Origin: Elusimicrobiota bacterium
GTDB lineage: Bacteria; Elusimicrobiota; Elusimicrobia; Elusimicrobiales; Elusimicrobiaceae
Assembly (NCBI GenBank): GCA_031264445.1
Contig: JAISDW010000036.1
Span: forward strand, 1-35,878
Length of the DNA stretch: 35,878 nt
Direction of reading: 5' to 3'
Each line of letters begins with the position of its first letter. Position 1 is the stretch's first letter. This document shows, in pieces, positions 1 to 8,868 of the stretch. Both the position numbers and the translations under genes were made by a program. Below the pieces are notes generated by a model. That model saw only the letters and a list, made by a program, of their open reading frames with translations, did no database searches and was not told the origin of the DNA.

Positions 1-946
1 CGCAGCTTTTCCTTACAGCGGCATACAGCTGCGGGAAATCCTGCAATTCCAATATTTTCTCCTGCAGTTTTCTTCCCTCTCCGGACTGCGCAATCTGTTG
101 GAATTTGCCGCCTTCCATAAACTTCTTAAGCTCCCGTGCCGTTTTTTCATCAGGCTGATGCGTTTTGCCGTATTCTTCCACGGTTGTCAAAAGAGCCTTT
201 CTCAATCTTTCATCCTTTGTGTCCATATTCATCAGCTTCAGATAAAACGCATAATTCTCGCGGTATGTTTTAAGCTCAGGATATTTCAGCTCGGCCTCGT
301 ATAAACGCCGCGGATTTACTACGGGAATGTCTTTGTTATATTTCTCCCGCTGGCCGAAATATTCGGGATGTTTAAAAAGAACGTCTCTGATAAATTCAGG
401 ATCATTTCTTTCAGTATCAGGAGTTCCTTTAAAATCTTTTGTGTGATATGTGCTTATTTCCGCCGGCGCGGGTACAGTGGAAGAACAAAGTATGAAAACC
501 AGAGTAGCAACAAGAGTACCAACAACTGCAAGCCCGCCGCCGACAAAGATTCCCACTCCCAAGTTCTGAAGCCATATCGGTGCATTTAATAGATGCATGA
601 TGATTGCGCCAGATATAATAGCTAATGTCCCTCCTGCAAGAAGACCCAGGCCAATTTTCCCTTCTGTTTCATCAAGGTTACTTTCTTTGTCCGCGTTCGC
701 TTTTGTTCCCTTTAATTCTGCTGTTCTTTCTAACTCTTCAATGTGTTTAAGTAACATTTCCTGTTGTTTTTGCAGTTTTTGATACTCGGCAGCCATATTT
801 TTTAAAGAGTCTGCAATTTGCATGACTTTTTTATCAGCCGGCGATTGCTGGGCAAAAACCGGCGAGTTGATATTAACAAGCATTATTGCCGTTAATACAA
901 TGCTTACAACCTTGGTTATAAGCTTTTTTGTTTGCTGTTTTTTCAT
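1..946 (-). CDS. hypothetical exported/membrane protein, partial (runs off the left edge)
   Basis: Minus-strand frame read by eye: ATG at 946-944, RBS AAGGAGGC just upstream (951-958), MKKQQTKKLITKVVSIVLTAIMLVNINSPVFAQ... signal-like N-terminus, internal hydrophobic segment, open to window edge. Not in the ORF track because it is truncated. Confidence 0.75.
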   Translation of the reverse strand, partial: MKKQQTKKLITKVVSIVLTAIMLVNINSPVFAQQSPADKKVMQIADSLKNMAAEYQKLQKQQEMLLKHIEELERTAELKGTKANADKESNLDETEGKIGLGLLAGGTLAIISGAIIMHLLNAPIWLQNLGVGIFVGGGLAVVGTLVATLVFILCSSTVPAPAEISTYHTKDFKGTPDTERNDPEFIRDVLFKHPEYFGQREKYNKDIPVVNPRRLYEAELKYPELKTYRENYAFYLKLMNMDTKDERLRKALLTTVEEYGKTHQPDEKTARELKKFMEGGKFQQIAQSGEGRKLQEKILELQDFPQLYAAVRKSC

Positions 947-1019
947 TAATGCCTCCTTAGCTGAAAAATCTAATTATAATAAAAGTATAATATTATTGCA
1001 GAATCAAGACAAGGGCCAA

Positions 1020-1041
1020 AAGTCCTATTCTCACATAGGAC
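1020..1041. terminator. short hairpin, possible terminator on the minus strand
   Basis: AGTCCTAT-TCTCAC-ATAGGACT; minus-strand reading is followed by TTTT. Confidence 0.35.
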
Positions 1042-1085
1042 TTTAGGGCATGATTATTAGTAATTATATTTATGTTTATCGCGGG

Positions 1086-1147
1086 AAATCCCTCGCCCGC
1101 CTTCGCTTCGCTACGGCGTGGCACTCCCTTTACGAAAGGGAGAAAAC
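1086..1147. repeat. family A half-element upstream of uvrB
   Basis: AAATCCCTCGCCCGCCTTCGCTTCGCTACGGCGTGGCACTCCCTTTACGAAAGGGAGAAAAC; only a few mismatches over 62 bp to 9628..9689 and to the reverse complement of 23538..23599. Confidence 0.85.
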
Positions 1148-1276
1148 TGCATAAATATCCAAAATCACAATAATGCCCTTTGCGCGAAAGGGAAAAAAGA
1201 ACTTTACGGCCAGAAAATCTTCCGCCCTTCGGGACAATTATCACGAGGGGCGTTTTCTTTTTTATATAATTTATAC

Positions 1277-3316
1277 ATGGGATTGTTCAAGTTAAAAGCT
1301 CCTTTCAGGCCCGCGGGGGACCAGCCCAAAGCCATTGAAAAGCTGGCGGACGGCATCGCCGCGGGCCAAAAAATGCAGACTTTGCTTGGCGTAACCGGCT
1401 CCGGCAAGACTTTTACCATAGCAAATGTCATACAAAAGCTGGACAGGCCCGTGCTGATAATGTCCCCCAACAAAGTGCTGGCCGCGCAGCTCTACGGCGA
1501 ATTTAAGCAGTTCTTTCCCGAAAACGCGGTTGAATATTTTATTTCCTACTACGATTATTATCAGCCGGAAGCCTATATCCCGCAGACGGATTCTTATATA
1601 GAAAAAGACGCTTCAATCAATGAGCATATTGAAAAGCTGCGCCTTAAGGCCACCACCTCGCTGCTGAGCCGGCGCGATACAATTGTGGTGGCCTCGGTGT
1701 CTTCAATATACAATATCGGCTCGCCCGAGAGCTTCCAAAAATTAAGAATACATCTAAAAAAAGGCGAGCTGCTGGCAAGGACGGATTTCACAAAACATTT
1801 AATAAAAATCCTCTACGAGCGCAGCGATACGGAATTTATTGCCGGCCGCTTCAGGCTGCGCGGCGCTTTTGCGGACGTGTTCCCAACATATTCGCAAAAC
1901 GCCCTGCGCGTGGAAATTGAGGGCAACCGCATAAAGAATATTTACGAAATCCACCCCGTGAGCGGCGATATAATAAATGATATTGAAGAGGCTTGGCTGT
2001 CGCCCGCGAAGCAATTTGTCTCCGACGATGATAATATGGAGCAGGCAGTGGCCTCCATACGCGCGGAATGCGAAGAGCGCGTGAAATTTTTTGAAGCTCA
2101 GGGAAAACTGCTGGAAGCGCACCGCATCAAACAGCGCACTTCTTACGACCTTGAAATGCTTGCCCAGACCGGCTTTTGCGCCGGTATAGAAAATTATTCC
2201 CGTCAGTTGGAGCTCCGCGCCGCGGGCAGCCGGCCCAGCTGCCTGCTGGATTACTTCCGCCGGTATGATGATTTCCTGACGGTGGTTGACGAATCCCACG
2301 TAGCCGTGCCGCAGATACGCGGCATGTACAACGGCAACAGAGCGCGCAAACAAATGCTGATAGATTTCGGCTTCCGCCTGCCCAGCGCGCTTGATAACCG
2401 CCCGCTTAAATTTGAAGAATGGGAAACCCTGCTGTCGTCAACCGTTTTCACTTCCGCCACACCCGGGCCTTATGAACTCAGCATAAGCGGCAATAATATT
2501 ACGGAACAGATTATCCGCCCCACCGGCCTTGTTGACCCGCCGGTAATCATGCGCCCTACGGAAGGGCAGATACACGATTTGCTCGCCCGTGTGCAGCAAA
2601 AAACCGCGGACAAAGAGCGCAGCCTTGTGCTTGCGCTTACCAAAAAAACGGCGGAGGATTTATCTTCCTTCCTTCTGGAAAAGGGCATAAAAGCGCGCTA
2701 CCTGCACAGCGGCATTGAAGCGCTGGAGCGCATTGACATACTTAAAGATTTTACGCGCGGCGTTTTTGACGTGCTGGTGGGCATCAACCTGCTGCGCGAG
2801 GGTATAGACATACCGCAGGTTGGCCTTGTGGCGATACTTGACGCCGACAACGAAGGCTTCCTGCGCAATGCCACAACGATTATACAGATATCCGGCCGCG
2901 CGGCGCGCAATGTCAACGGCGAAGTGGTGCTTTACGCGCAGGGCAGCACGCCGTCCATTGAATACGCGCTGGCTGAAATGAGCCGCCGCCGCGCCCTGCA
3001 GGAAGCCTATAACAAACAACATAATATCACGCCCAAAACCATACAGAAAGCCGAGGTGGAACTTGAAGAATTTGAAAACCGCGTAAAATCCGAGGGCATC
3101 AACGTAATACACACCTTGAGCGCCGCGCTGCCGCAGGCCAAAAATATACCGGCGCTGCTTAAAGATTTGGAAAAGCAAATGACGACCGCGGCGGATAATC
3201 TTAATTTTGAGCTCGCGGCCGAGCTGAGGGACAGGCTTTTTGAGCTGCGGGAAATGTCTGTAAAAACGGCGCAGGCAAAAAGAGCCGCGCCTAAAAATAA
3301 AAAGAAAGGGAAATAA
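1277..3316 (+). CDS. uvrB: excinuclease ABC subunit B
   Basis: MGLFKLKAPFRPAGDQPKAIEKL...LLGVTGSGKTFTIANVI...ISYYDYYQPEAYIP...LREGIDIPQVGLVAILDADNEGFLR; C-terminal UVR motif. The ORF-track start at 1118 lies in a repeat; ATG 1277 fits the family N-terminus. Confidence 0.97.
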   Translation: MGLFKLKAPFRPAGDQPKAIEKLADGIAAGQKMQTLLGVTGSGKTFTIANVIQKLDRPVLIMSPNKVLAAQLYGEFKQFFPENAVEYFISYYDYYQPEAYIPQTDSYIEKDASINEHIEKLRLKATTSLLSRRDTIVVASVSSIYNIGSPESFQKLRIHLKKGELLARTDFTKHLIKILYERSDTEFIAGRFRLRGAFADVFPTYSQNALRVEIEGNRIKNIYEIHPVSGDIINDIEEAWLSPAKQFVSDDDNMEQAVASIRAECEERVKFFEAQGKLLEAHRIKQRTSYDLEMLAQTGFCAGIENYSRQLELRAAGSRPSCLLDYFRRYDDFLTVVDESHVAVPQIRGMYNGNRARKQMLIDFGFRLPSALDNRPLKFEEWETLLSSTVFTSATPGPYELSISGNNITEQIIRPTGLVDPPVIMRPTEGQIHDLLARVQQKTADKERSLVLALTKKTAEDLSSFLLEKGIKARYLHSGIEALERIDILKDFTRGVFDVLVGINLLREGIDIPQVGLVAILDADNEGFLRNATTIIQISGRAARNVNGEVVLYAQGSTPSIEYALAEMSRRRALQEAYNKQHNITPKTIQKAEVELEEFENRVKSEGINVIHTLSAALPQAKNIPALLKDLEKQMTTAADNLNFELAAELRDRLFELREMSVKTAQAKRAAPKNKKKGK

Positions 3317-3319
3317 TTT

Positions 3320-3886
3320 ATGCATAATTTCTGCCTTAACAGATTTGTGGAACTTGAGGAAACGGCCTCAACGCAGGACGTCGCCAAACAGCTGGCGCAA
3401 ACTTATGACGAGGACTGCGTGCTGGTGCAGGCAAAAATGCAGACGGGCGGCCGCGGCCGCTATGACCGCGGGTGGCACTCGGCCGAAGGCGGGCTTTACA
3501 TAAGCCTGCTGCTGAGGCCGCGCAAACCGGTAAAATCCACAGCGGAGCTCAGCGTAAAAACCGGCGAAGCCGTAGCGCAGACGCTGCAACAGCTTTACGA
3601 CATAAAAACCAAAATCAAACTGCCAAACGACGTGCTTGCGCTTTATAAAGATTCTTACAAAAAAATTTCTGGCGTTTTGATAGAGACATCCGCCGAGGCG
3701 GATAAAATCGGCTGGCTGATAATCGGCATTGGCGTAAACCTGAACAATAATCCTTCCAAAGACATTGATGGCATAAGCGCGCGGCGGATAACCGGCGCGG
3801 CGGCTGACATAACAATTTTCCGCGACGCGCTGCTGGGGAATTTTGCCCAAAAATATATTCAGTGGCAGATGGTAATGCAGAAGTGA
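3320..3886 (+). CDS. birA: biotin--[acetyl-CoA-carboxylase] ligase, catalytic domain only
   Basis: TASTQDVAKQLA, GGRGRYDRGWHSAEGGLYISLLLRP, KLPNDVL, KISGVLIET, GIGVNLNN motifs of biotin protein ligases; no N-terminal HTH. Confidence 0.88.
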   Translation: MHNFCLNRFVELEETASTQDVAKQLAQTYDEDCVLVQAKMQTGGRGRYDRGWHSAEGGLYISLLLRPRKPVKSTAELSVKTGEAVAQTLQQLYDIKTKIKLPNDVLALYKDSYKKISGVLIETSAEADKIGWLIIGIGVNLNNNPSKDIDGISARRITGAAADITIFRDALLGNFAQKYIQWQMVMQK

Positions 3887-4390
3887 TTACGGATACATAT
3901 AAACAAACCCTTCTTTTTTGGTAAATCCGGCGTCAAGACACAGTTTTACTTTTGTTTCATTTTCAGAGCCGCCGCCGGCATAGCAATTAGTTTTATTCCC
4001 GTTTAGGCCGTTATGCAAAATAAGATGAAGCCCGTTCGCAAACAACGTTTCAAAAGTAAGAGCCTTGGAGCTTGGCTGAAACCACACAAATGTATAAAAA
4101 TGAGGACTGGTAAGGGTGCACCCATTTCCTATGATGTCATCGCATGCGCCGGTAACAGTTCCGTTATAAGTAATGTCCAGTTTGCGCACATCGGTCGTAT
4201 AAACGCCGTTAGCCAGGAAATACATCTGCTCGGCATTATATAAACTGCGTTGTAACTGTACCGCTTCCGCCGCGCGGCTTCTTAAAACCGCTTTATTATA
4301 CTGCGGCAGTGCGATTGCCGCTAAAATGCCGATAATTAAAACAACAACTAATAATTCAATTAGTGTAAAAGCTTTTTTGTTGGAAAACAT
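3887..4390 (-). CDS. type IV pilin-like prepilin (N-terminal methylation motif)
   Basis: KKAFTLIELLVVVLIIGILAAIALPQYNKAV; RBS-like GGAGGC upstream. Confidence 0.93.
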   Translation of the reverse strand: MFSNKKAFTLIELLVVVLIIGILAAIALPQYNKAVLRSRAAEAVQLQRSLYNAEQMYFLANGVYTTDVRKLDITYNGTVTGACDDIIGNGCTLTSPHFYTFVWFQPSSKALTFETLFANGLHLILHNGLNGNKTNCYAGGGSENETKVKLCLDAGFTKKEGFVYMYP

Positions 4391-4429
4391 GTAAGCCTCC
4401 TCGTGAATTTAGTTATATACCCATATAAT

Positions 4430-4458
4430 TATATACTAAAATCAATCCGCTTACGCAA
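4430..4458 (-). promoter_or_regulatory. putative sigma70-type promoter of pilin 3887..4390
   Basis: Minus strand: TTGCGT-17 bp-TATATA, with spacer similar to the other two pilin promoters (GGATTGATTTTAG). Confidence 0.5.
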
Positions 4459-4470
4459 GAGGTTAAATGC

Positions 4471-4503
4471 AAAATCCCCGCGTATTAAATACGCGGGGAT
4501 TTT
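4471..4503. terminator. long palindromic hairpin, possible bidirectional terminator
   Basis: AAAATCCCCGCGTATT-A-AATACGCGGGGATTTT, a near-perfect palindrome with flanking A/T tracts. Confidence 0.6.
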
Positions 4504-4597
4504 AGTGCGGTTAAAATTTTGACTATCGTTTTAAATTATTCTCCCTCTGCCTCCGTGAGGGAACCAAGCTTCTGTCTTTTGGTTTGCGCGGCATTTT

Positions 4598-4828
4598 CCA
4601 CCCTCACCCGCTCACTGCGTTCGCCGCCCTCTCCCGTCAAGGGAGAGGGGAACTGCCTTTCAATACTCCGTCAACTAAAATAGCATTCTTTGGCGTAATA
4701 TTGACATATCTCTTTCCGTCAAGGTATAAAGAAACTGCTATTCAAATCTCCCGCTCCCTTTATGACGGGCGAACCCTCTTTTTTTCTCCCTCTCCCTTCG
4801 TGATGGGAGAGGGCCGGGGTGAGGGTGG
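4598..4828. repeat. intergenic inverted-repeat element, family B (231 bp)
   Basis: Begins CCACCCTCACCCGCTCACTGCGTTCGCCGCCCTCTCCCGTCAAGGGAGAGGG and ends CCCTCTCCCTTCGTGATGGGAGAGGGCCGGGGTGAGGGTGG; same termini as 21290..21397 in opposite orientation. Confidence 0.8.
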
Positions 4829-4854
4829 CTTGTTGTGGGGTAGGGTTTAAAGCT

Positions 4855-5015
4855 GTCATTCTCAAATGCGCTTGCGATGCGCGTTTGAGAATCTATAACC
4901 GTTGAAAACAGTTATATCATATTGGTGCTGTTATTAATACTTATAAAGCATAAATTAAGACATGCGCTTTGCGCATAGATTCTAAAAACGCTGTGTATGC
5001 GGTTTTTAGAATGAC
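4855..5015. repeat. composite inverted repeat, family C (GTCATTCT...AGAATGAC ends)
   Basis: GTCATTCTCAAATGCGC...GCGCGTTTGAGAATCTAT (4855-4896) and ATAGATTCTAAAAACGC...GCGGTTTTTAGAATGAC (4975-5015), arranged inverted. Confidence 0.7.
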
Positions 5016-5079
5016 GACCGGAGGCTGTGAAAACAGTTTGGAGAATGACGGCGGAAATAGTTTCCTCTCTCCCTTAATT

Positions 5080-5132
5080 CCCCTCCATTGGAGGGGTGGC
5101 CTCGCCATAGCGAAGCGAAGGCGGGGACGGGG
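5080..5132. repeat. short palindromic intergenic repeat, family D
   Basis: CCCCTCCATTGGAGGGG hairpin followed by CATAGCGAAGCGAAGGCGGGG, which resembles the family A arm. Confidence 0.55.
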
Positions 5133-5172
5133 TGGTCAAGAGAAGGTTAAAAGGAAAATACGCAATTCTAAA

Positions 5173-5583
5173 TTACGCAGGCCAGGCTATGACTTCCACC
5201 GCAATACCGGCGCGGCGGGCGGCGGAAAGTACCTTTTCCACGGTCTTCTGGTCCGGCAGCGAAAAGCCCCTTATGCGCTTCAAATTCCAATAAACCTTCG
5301 CGCCGCGCGGCAGTTCCAGCAGACGGTCAATAAAATAATCCGTGCCGATGACAATATCGTCCCTTTGCGTGATTTCGGCGAAGGAGGAAACTTTTGTCGC
5401 CGTCTCAAAAAGGCTGTATCCCCAATCCAGCCCGTTATGCCAGGAATACATTTCATAAGAGCTTTGCGGCGCGGGCGCGCTGATATCGCTCACGGGGTTA
5501 AGGCTGCTTATTTCAAAGCGCGGCGCGGCGCAGGCGCAAAACAGCGCGGCGAGCGCGGGCAAAATTACAAGAAGGCGTTTCAT
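5173..5583 (-). CDS. putative lipoprotein / secreted hypothetical protein
   Basis: MKRLLVILPALAALFCACAAPRFEIS signal-like N-terminus; start overlaps the 3' end of the thioesterase gene (translational coupling). Confidence 0.65.
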   Translation of the reverse strand: MKRLLVILPALAALFCACAAPRFEISSLNPVSDISAPAPQSSYEMYSWHNGLDWGYSLFETATKVSSFAEITQRDDIVIGTDYFIDRLLELPRGAKVYWNLKRIRGFSLPDQKTVEKVLSAARRAGIAVEVIAWPA

Positions 5584-5993
5584 AGGGGTTTCCTCACATT
5601 GATTGTTTTGGGGTGCAGCACAACTTTCTGCGCGACATACTGCGGCCACGGTGCGGGCGCGCCCTGTTTATTGACGCTTACCAGAGTGGTGGTGCCGTAA
5701 TTTATCAGCCGGCCGTTTTGGTTTGTTATATGATATTCGTAAACCATGCGCACGGGCGTAAGCTCCACTGCTTTGGCGGCGATTTCCAGCTCGTCCCCGT
5801 AAAAAGCGGGATATTTGTAAAAAATTTCCTGATGGCTTACCACTATATAGCAGCCGTCCCGCATAAGCTGCCCGACGGTCAGGCCCGCCTCTTCCAGCGC
5901 GGCGGTGCGCGCCTCCTCGTAAAAGTGCAGGTAATTGGCGTGATAAACCACGCCGCCGCAGTCGGTATCGTAATAATAAATTTTGCGTTTCAT
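5580..5993 (-). CDS. acyl-CoA thioesterase, YbgC/FadM-type hotdog family
   Basis: YYDTDCGGVVYHANYLHFYEEARTAALEEAG is the YbgC/4HBT motif; ATG at 5993 preferred over the ORF-track start at 6023. Confidence 0.9.
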   Translation of the reverse strand: MKRKIYYYDTDCGGVVYHANYLHFYEEARTAALEEAGLTVGQLMRDGCYIVVSHQEIFYKYPAFYGDELEIAAKAVELTPVRMVYEYHITNQNGRLINYGTTTLVSVNKQGAPAPWPQYVAQKVVLHPKTINVRKPL

Positions 5994-6042
5994 TTTTTCG
6001 GCTCCCCTAAAAAATAATATCATTTTATGTTAAAATTATGTT

Positions 6043-6819
6043 ATGGAAAACAAAGCTAAAAAGGAAAATAAAGGGGATTTGCTTTACTCACTGCAGATAG
6101 CGGGCGTGGTTGCCGCGGCGCTGCTTTTGGCGGTTCCGGTTTTTCTGTACATGGCAAAGGCCAATAATATCGGCGGGGCGATATCGCAGGAAAGGCTGGA
6201 GTCTTTTGTATCTTCCACCGCGGAAATTAAAGCCCCCTCCCGCCCAGCGCGTCTGCCTTCCGGCGCGCCGGCCTCGGGCATTACGCTCGGCAGCAAATAC
6301 GATAATGCGGGTTCGGCAATACTAAGCGTTTCCCCGCAGAATATCGCCAGCCTTACGGCCGATGATTTCCACATGATAGGCGAAACCCCCTTCAGCCTCA
6401 TGAATACCGTCGCGGGCAATCAGGCCGTGCCCAGCGTGGTGGCCGTGGTATTTGACAACCGCCAGGTGGTGAGCGCTTTCTTAACCCGCCCCACGACGCA
6501 GGAGCTGCTTAATAATCCGCAAAAACTGGCCGACATGATAAAGAGCAATGATTATATTATTGAAAGATTTTTCGCCAGTCCGGCGGTGGCGCAGACGCTA
6601 AATAACGAGTCCGTGATGCTGGCCGTCAACAACAGCGTTTTGTTCAGCAATATTCTGCAGTCAAAAACAGGGCAGTATTTTATCAAAAATCCGCGCGCGG
6701 CGCGGCAGCTGGTAAACGATAATAAAACGCTCGCGCCGCTTTTGCAGAACGAAAGCCTGCGCAAATTCGCGGAAATTAACCCGCAAACCAGGGCCGCGGC
6801 CGCGGCGTTTTACCAATAA
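6043..6819 (+). CDS. hypothetical protein with N-terminal transmembrane segment
   Basis: MENKAKKENKGDLLYSLQIAGVVAAALLLAVPVFLYMAKA; one open frame directly upstream of ligA. Confidence 0.75.
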   Translation: MENKAKKENKGDLLYSLQIAGVVAAALLLAVPVFLYMAKANNIGGAISQERLESFVSSTAEIKAPSRPARLPSGAPASGITLGSKYDNAGSAILSVSPQNIASLTADDFHMIGETPFSLMNTVAGNQAVPSVVAVVFDNRQVVSAFLTRPTTQELLNNPQKLADMIKSNDYIIERFFASPAVAQTLNNESVMLAVNNSVLFSNILQSKTGQYFIKNPRAARQLVNDNKTLAPLLQNESLRKFAEINPQTRAAAAAFYQ

Positions 6820-6851
6820 TTCCGGCGCGGGCAACCGCGCGGCGGCAAAAT

Positions 6852-8828
6852 ATGACAGAAGATATCAAAAAAGAAATTGAAAGCCTGCGCGCGCGGATAG
6901 AATATCACAATAATCTCTACTACAATAAAGACGCGCCCGAAATTTCCGACTACGATTATGATTTATTATACTCAAAACTCAAAGAGCTTGAGGCCGCGCA
7001 CCCGCAGTATATAAACCCCGAGTCCCCCACGCGCCGCGTCGGCGGCCGCGCGGCCTTTGCGCCCGTGCGCCATATCGTGCCAATGACTTCGCTTGACAAT
7101 ACTTATAACGAAGAAGAACTGCGCGCCTGGCACGCGCGCTGCGTCAAAACGCTGGGCGCGGATAATTTTGAAATGACGGTTGAAAGTAAAATTGACGGGC
7201 TTTCGTGCTCGCTGGTTTACGCGGACGGCGTTTTGGCGCAGGCCTCCACGCGCGGCGACGGCAAAACGGGCGAGGATATCACCGCCAATGCCAAAACAAT
7301 AAAAACCGTGCCGCTTAAACTCAAAGAACCCATGCCCGGGATTTTTGAGGTGCGCGGCGAAGTCTTCCTGCAAAAAGACGACCTTGAAACTCTCAACAAA
7401 AAACAGCTTGCCGCCGGCCTGCCGCAGTTTGCCAATGCGCGCAATGCAGCCGCGGGCAGCCTGCGCCAGAAGGACGCAAATATCACGGCCGCGCGGCCGC
7501 TGAAATTTTTCGCGCATTCCTGCGGCGCGGGCGAAACTGGCGCAGCCTCCTTCAGCGGGTTTATTGAAAAATGCAAAGTTCTGGGGATACCCGTTTCACC
7601 GGTGCGCCGCCTTTGCCGCGATATAGAAGAAGTGATAAAATTTTACAATGATTTTAAGGAGCAGATACAACTGCTGGAATACGACGCCGACGGGCTTGTG
7701 GTAAAAGTAAACTCCTTTGAGCAGCAGCGCTTTTTGGGCTTTACGGCCAAAAGCCCGCGCTGGGCAATCGCGCTGAAATATCCGGCGCAGCGGGCGCGCA
7801 CCAAAATCCTAAAAATAATTTTTTCCGTTGGGCGCACCGGCATTATTACGCCCGTGGCGGATTTGGAGCCTGTAAAACTATCCGGCGTTATGATATCTTC
7901 GGCCACGCTGCATAATTTTGACGAGACGCAAAGGCTGGGCGTAAAAGAAGGCGACGAAGTTATAATTGAGCGCGCGGGCGAGGTTATCCCCAAAGTTATT
8001 TCCGTCGCGGTGAGCGGTAACGGACCCCAAACGCTGCCGCCCGCCGGCTGCCCGGTCTGCGGCGCGCTTGTAAAAAAAGACGAGGGCGCGGTAGCCTATT
8101 ACTGCCCGAACCCGGGCTGTCCGGCGCAAATCAAAGGCCGCGTGCAGCATTTTGCGCACCGCGCCGCAATGGACATTGAAGGCCTGGGCGAAGCCGCCGT
8201 AAACCAGCTGGTTGATTTGGGAATAATCAGGGAGCTCAGCGATATTTACACCCTGACGGAATTTGATTTAATGCGGCTGGATTTGTTCGGCGATAAAAAG
8301 GCCGATAATCTTTTAAAAGCCATAGAGCGCGCCAAAACCCGCCCGCTGGATAAATTTATTTACGCGCTCGGCATAGCGAATATCGGCGGGAAAACGGCCG
8401 AAGTCCTTGCGCAGGAATTTGGCGAGATTGATAAACTTGCCGCCGCTTCCGCCGCGGATTTACAGAAAATACCGGAAGTCGGGCCCGTGGTGGCGCAGGC
8501 GGTTTATGATTTTTTCAATACCGCGCAGGTGGCGGCGGAGCTCAAAAAATTTAAACAGGCCGGCTTGCGGCTTACGCCCGCCGCGAAAAAAACCGGCGGC
8601 GTTTTGGAAGGGAAAACTTTTGTCTTCACCGGAACGTTTGAAAACATGACGCGCGAGCAGGCCGAAGCTCTCGCCAAAGAAAACGGCGGCAGGGCGGCGG
8701 CATCCGTCTCTGCAAAGACTTTTGCCGTGGTCGCGGGCGCGGACGCCGGCAAAAAGCTGGAAAAAGCGCAGGCTTTGGGCATTAAAATCCTGACGGAAGC
8801 GGAATTCTTAAAGCTTATCGGCAAGTAA
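6852..8828 (+). CDS. ligA: NAD+-dependent DNA ligase
   Basis: KIDGLSCSLVY adenylation motif, CPVCG...YCPNPGCPAQ zinc finger, HhH region, C-terminal BRCT (GKTFVFTGTFENMTREQAEALAKENGG). Confidence 0.98.
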   Translation: MTEDIKKEIESLRARIEYHNNLYYNKDAPEISDYDYDLLYSKLKELEAAHPQYINPESPTRRVGGRAAFAPVRHIVPMTSLDNTYNEEELRAWHARCVKTLGADNFEMTVESKIDGLSCSLVYADGVLAQASTRGDGKTGEDITANAKTIKTVPLKLKEPMPGIFEVRGEVFLQKDDLETLNKKQLAAGLPQFANARNAAAGSLRQKDANITAARPLKFFAHSCGAGETGAASFSGFIEKCKVLGIPVSPVRRLCRDIEEVIKFYNDFKEQIQLLEYDADGLVVKVNSFEQQRFLGFTAKSPRWAIALKYPAQRARTKILKIIFSVGRTGIITPVADLEPVKLSGVMISSATLHNFDETQRLGVKEGDEVIIERAGEVIPKVISVAVSGNGPQTLPPAGCPVCGALVKKDEGAVAYYCPNPGCPAQIKGRVQHFAHRAAMDIEGLGEAAVNQLVDLGIIRELSDIYTLTEFDLMRLDLFGDKKADNLLKAIERAKTRPLDKFIYALGIANIGGKTAEVLAQEFGEIDKLAAASAADLQKIPEVGPVVAQAVYDFFNTAQVAAELKKFKQAGLRLTPAAKKTGGVLEGKTFVFTGTFENMTREQAEALAKENGGRAAASVSAKTFAVVAGADAGKKLEKAQALGIKILTEAEFLKLIGK

Positions 8829-8868
8829 AAATAGCTGCATTTTTGTCATTTATTTATGAGAGAACTCT

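Noticed and set aside
1118-1276. N-terminal extension of UvrB in the ORF track
   Set aside because: Encoded by the repeat arm (MALPLRKGEN..); the family N-terminus starts at MGLFKLKAPF, ATG 1277.
1799-3325. Long minus-strand ORFs (184 and 221 aa) inside uvrB
   Set aside because: Antisense shadows of a high-GC third-position gene; no recognisable motifs.
4969-5700. 243 aa + strand ORF
   Set aside because: Starts in family C/D repeats and is antisense to the lipoprotein and thioesterase genes.
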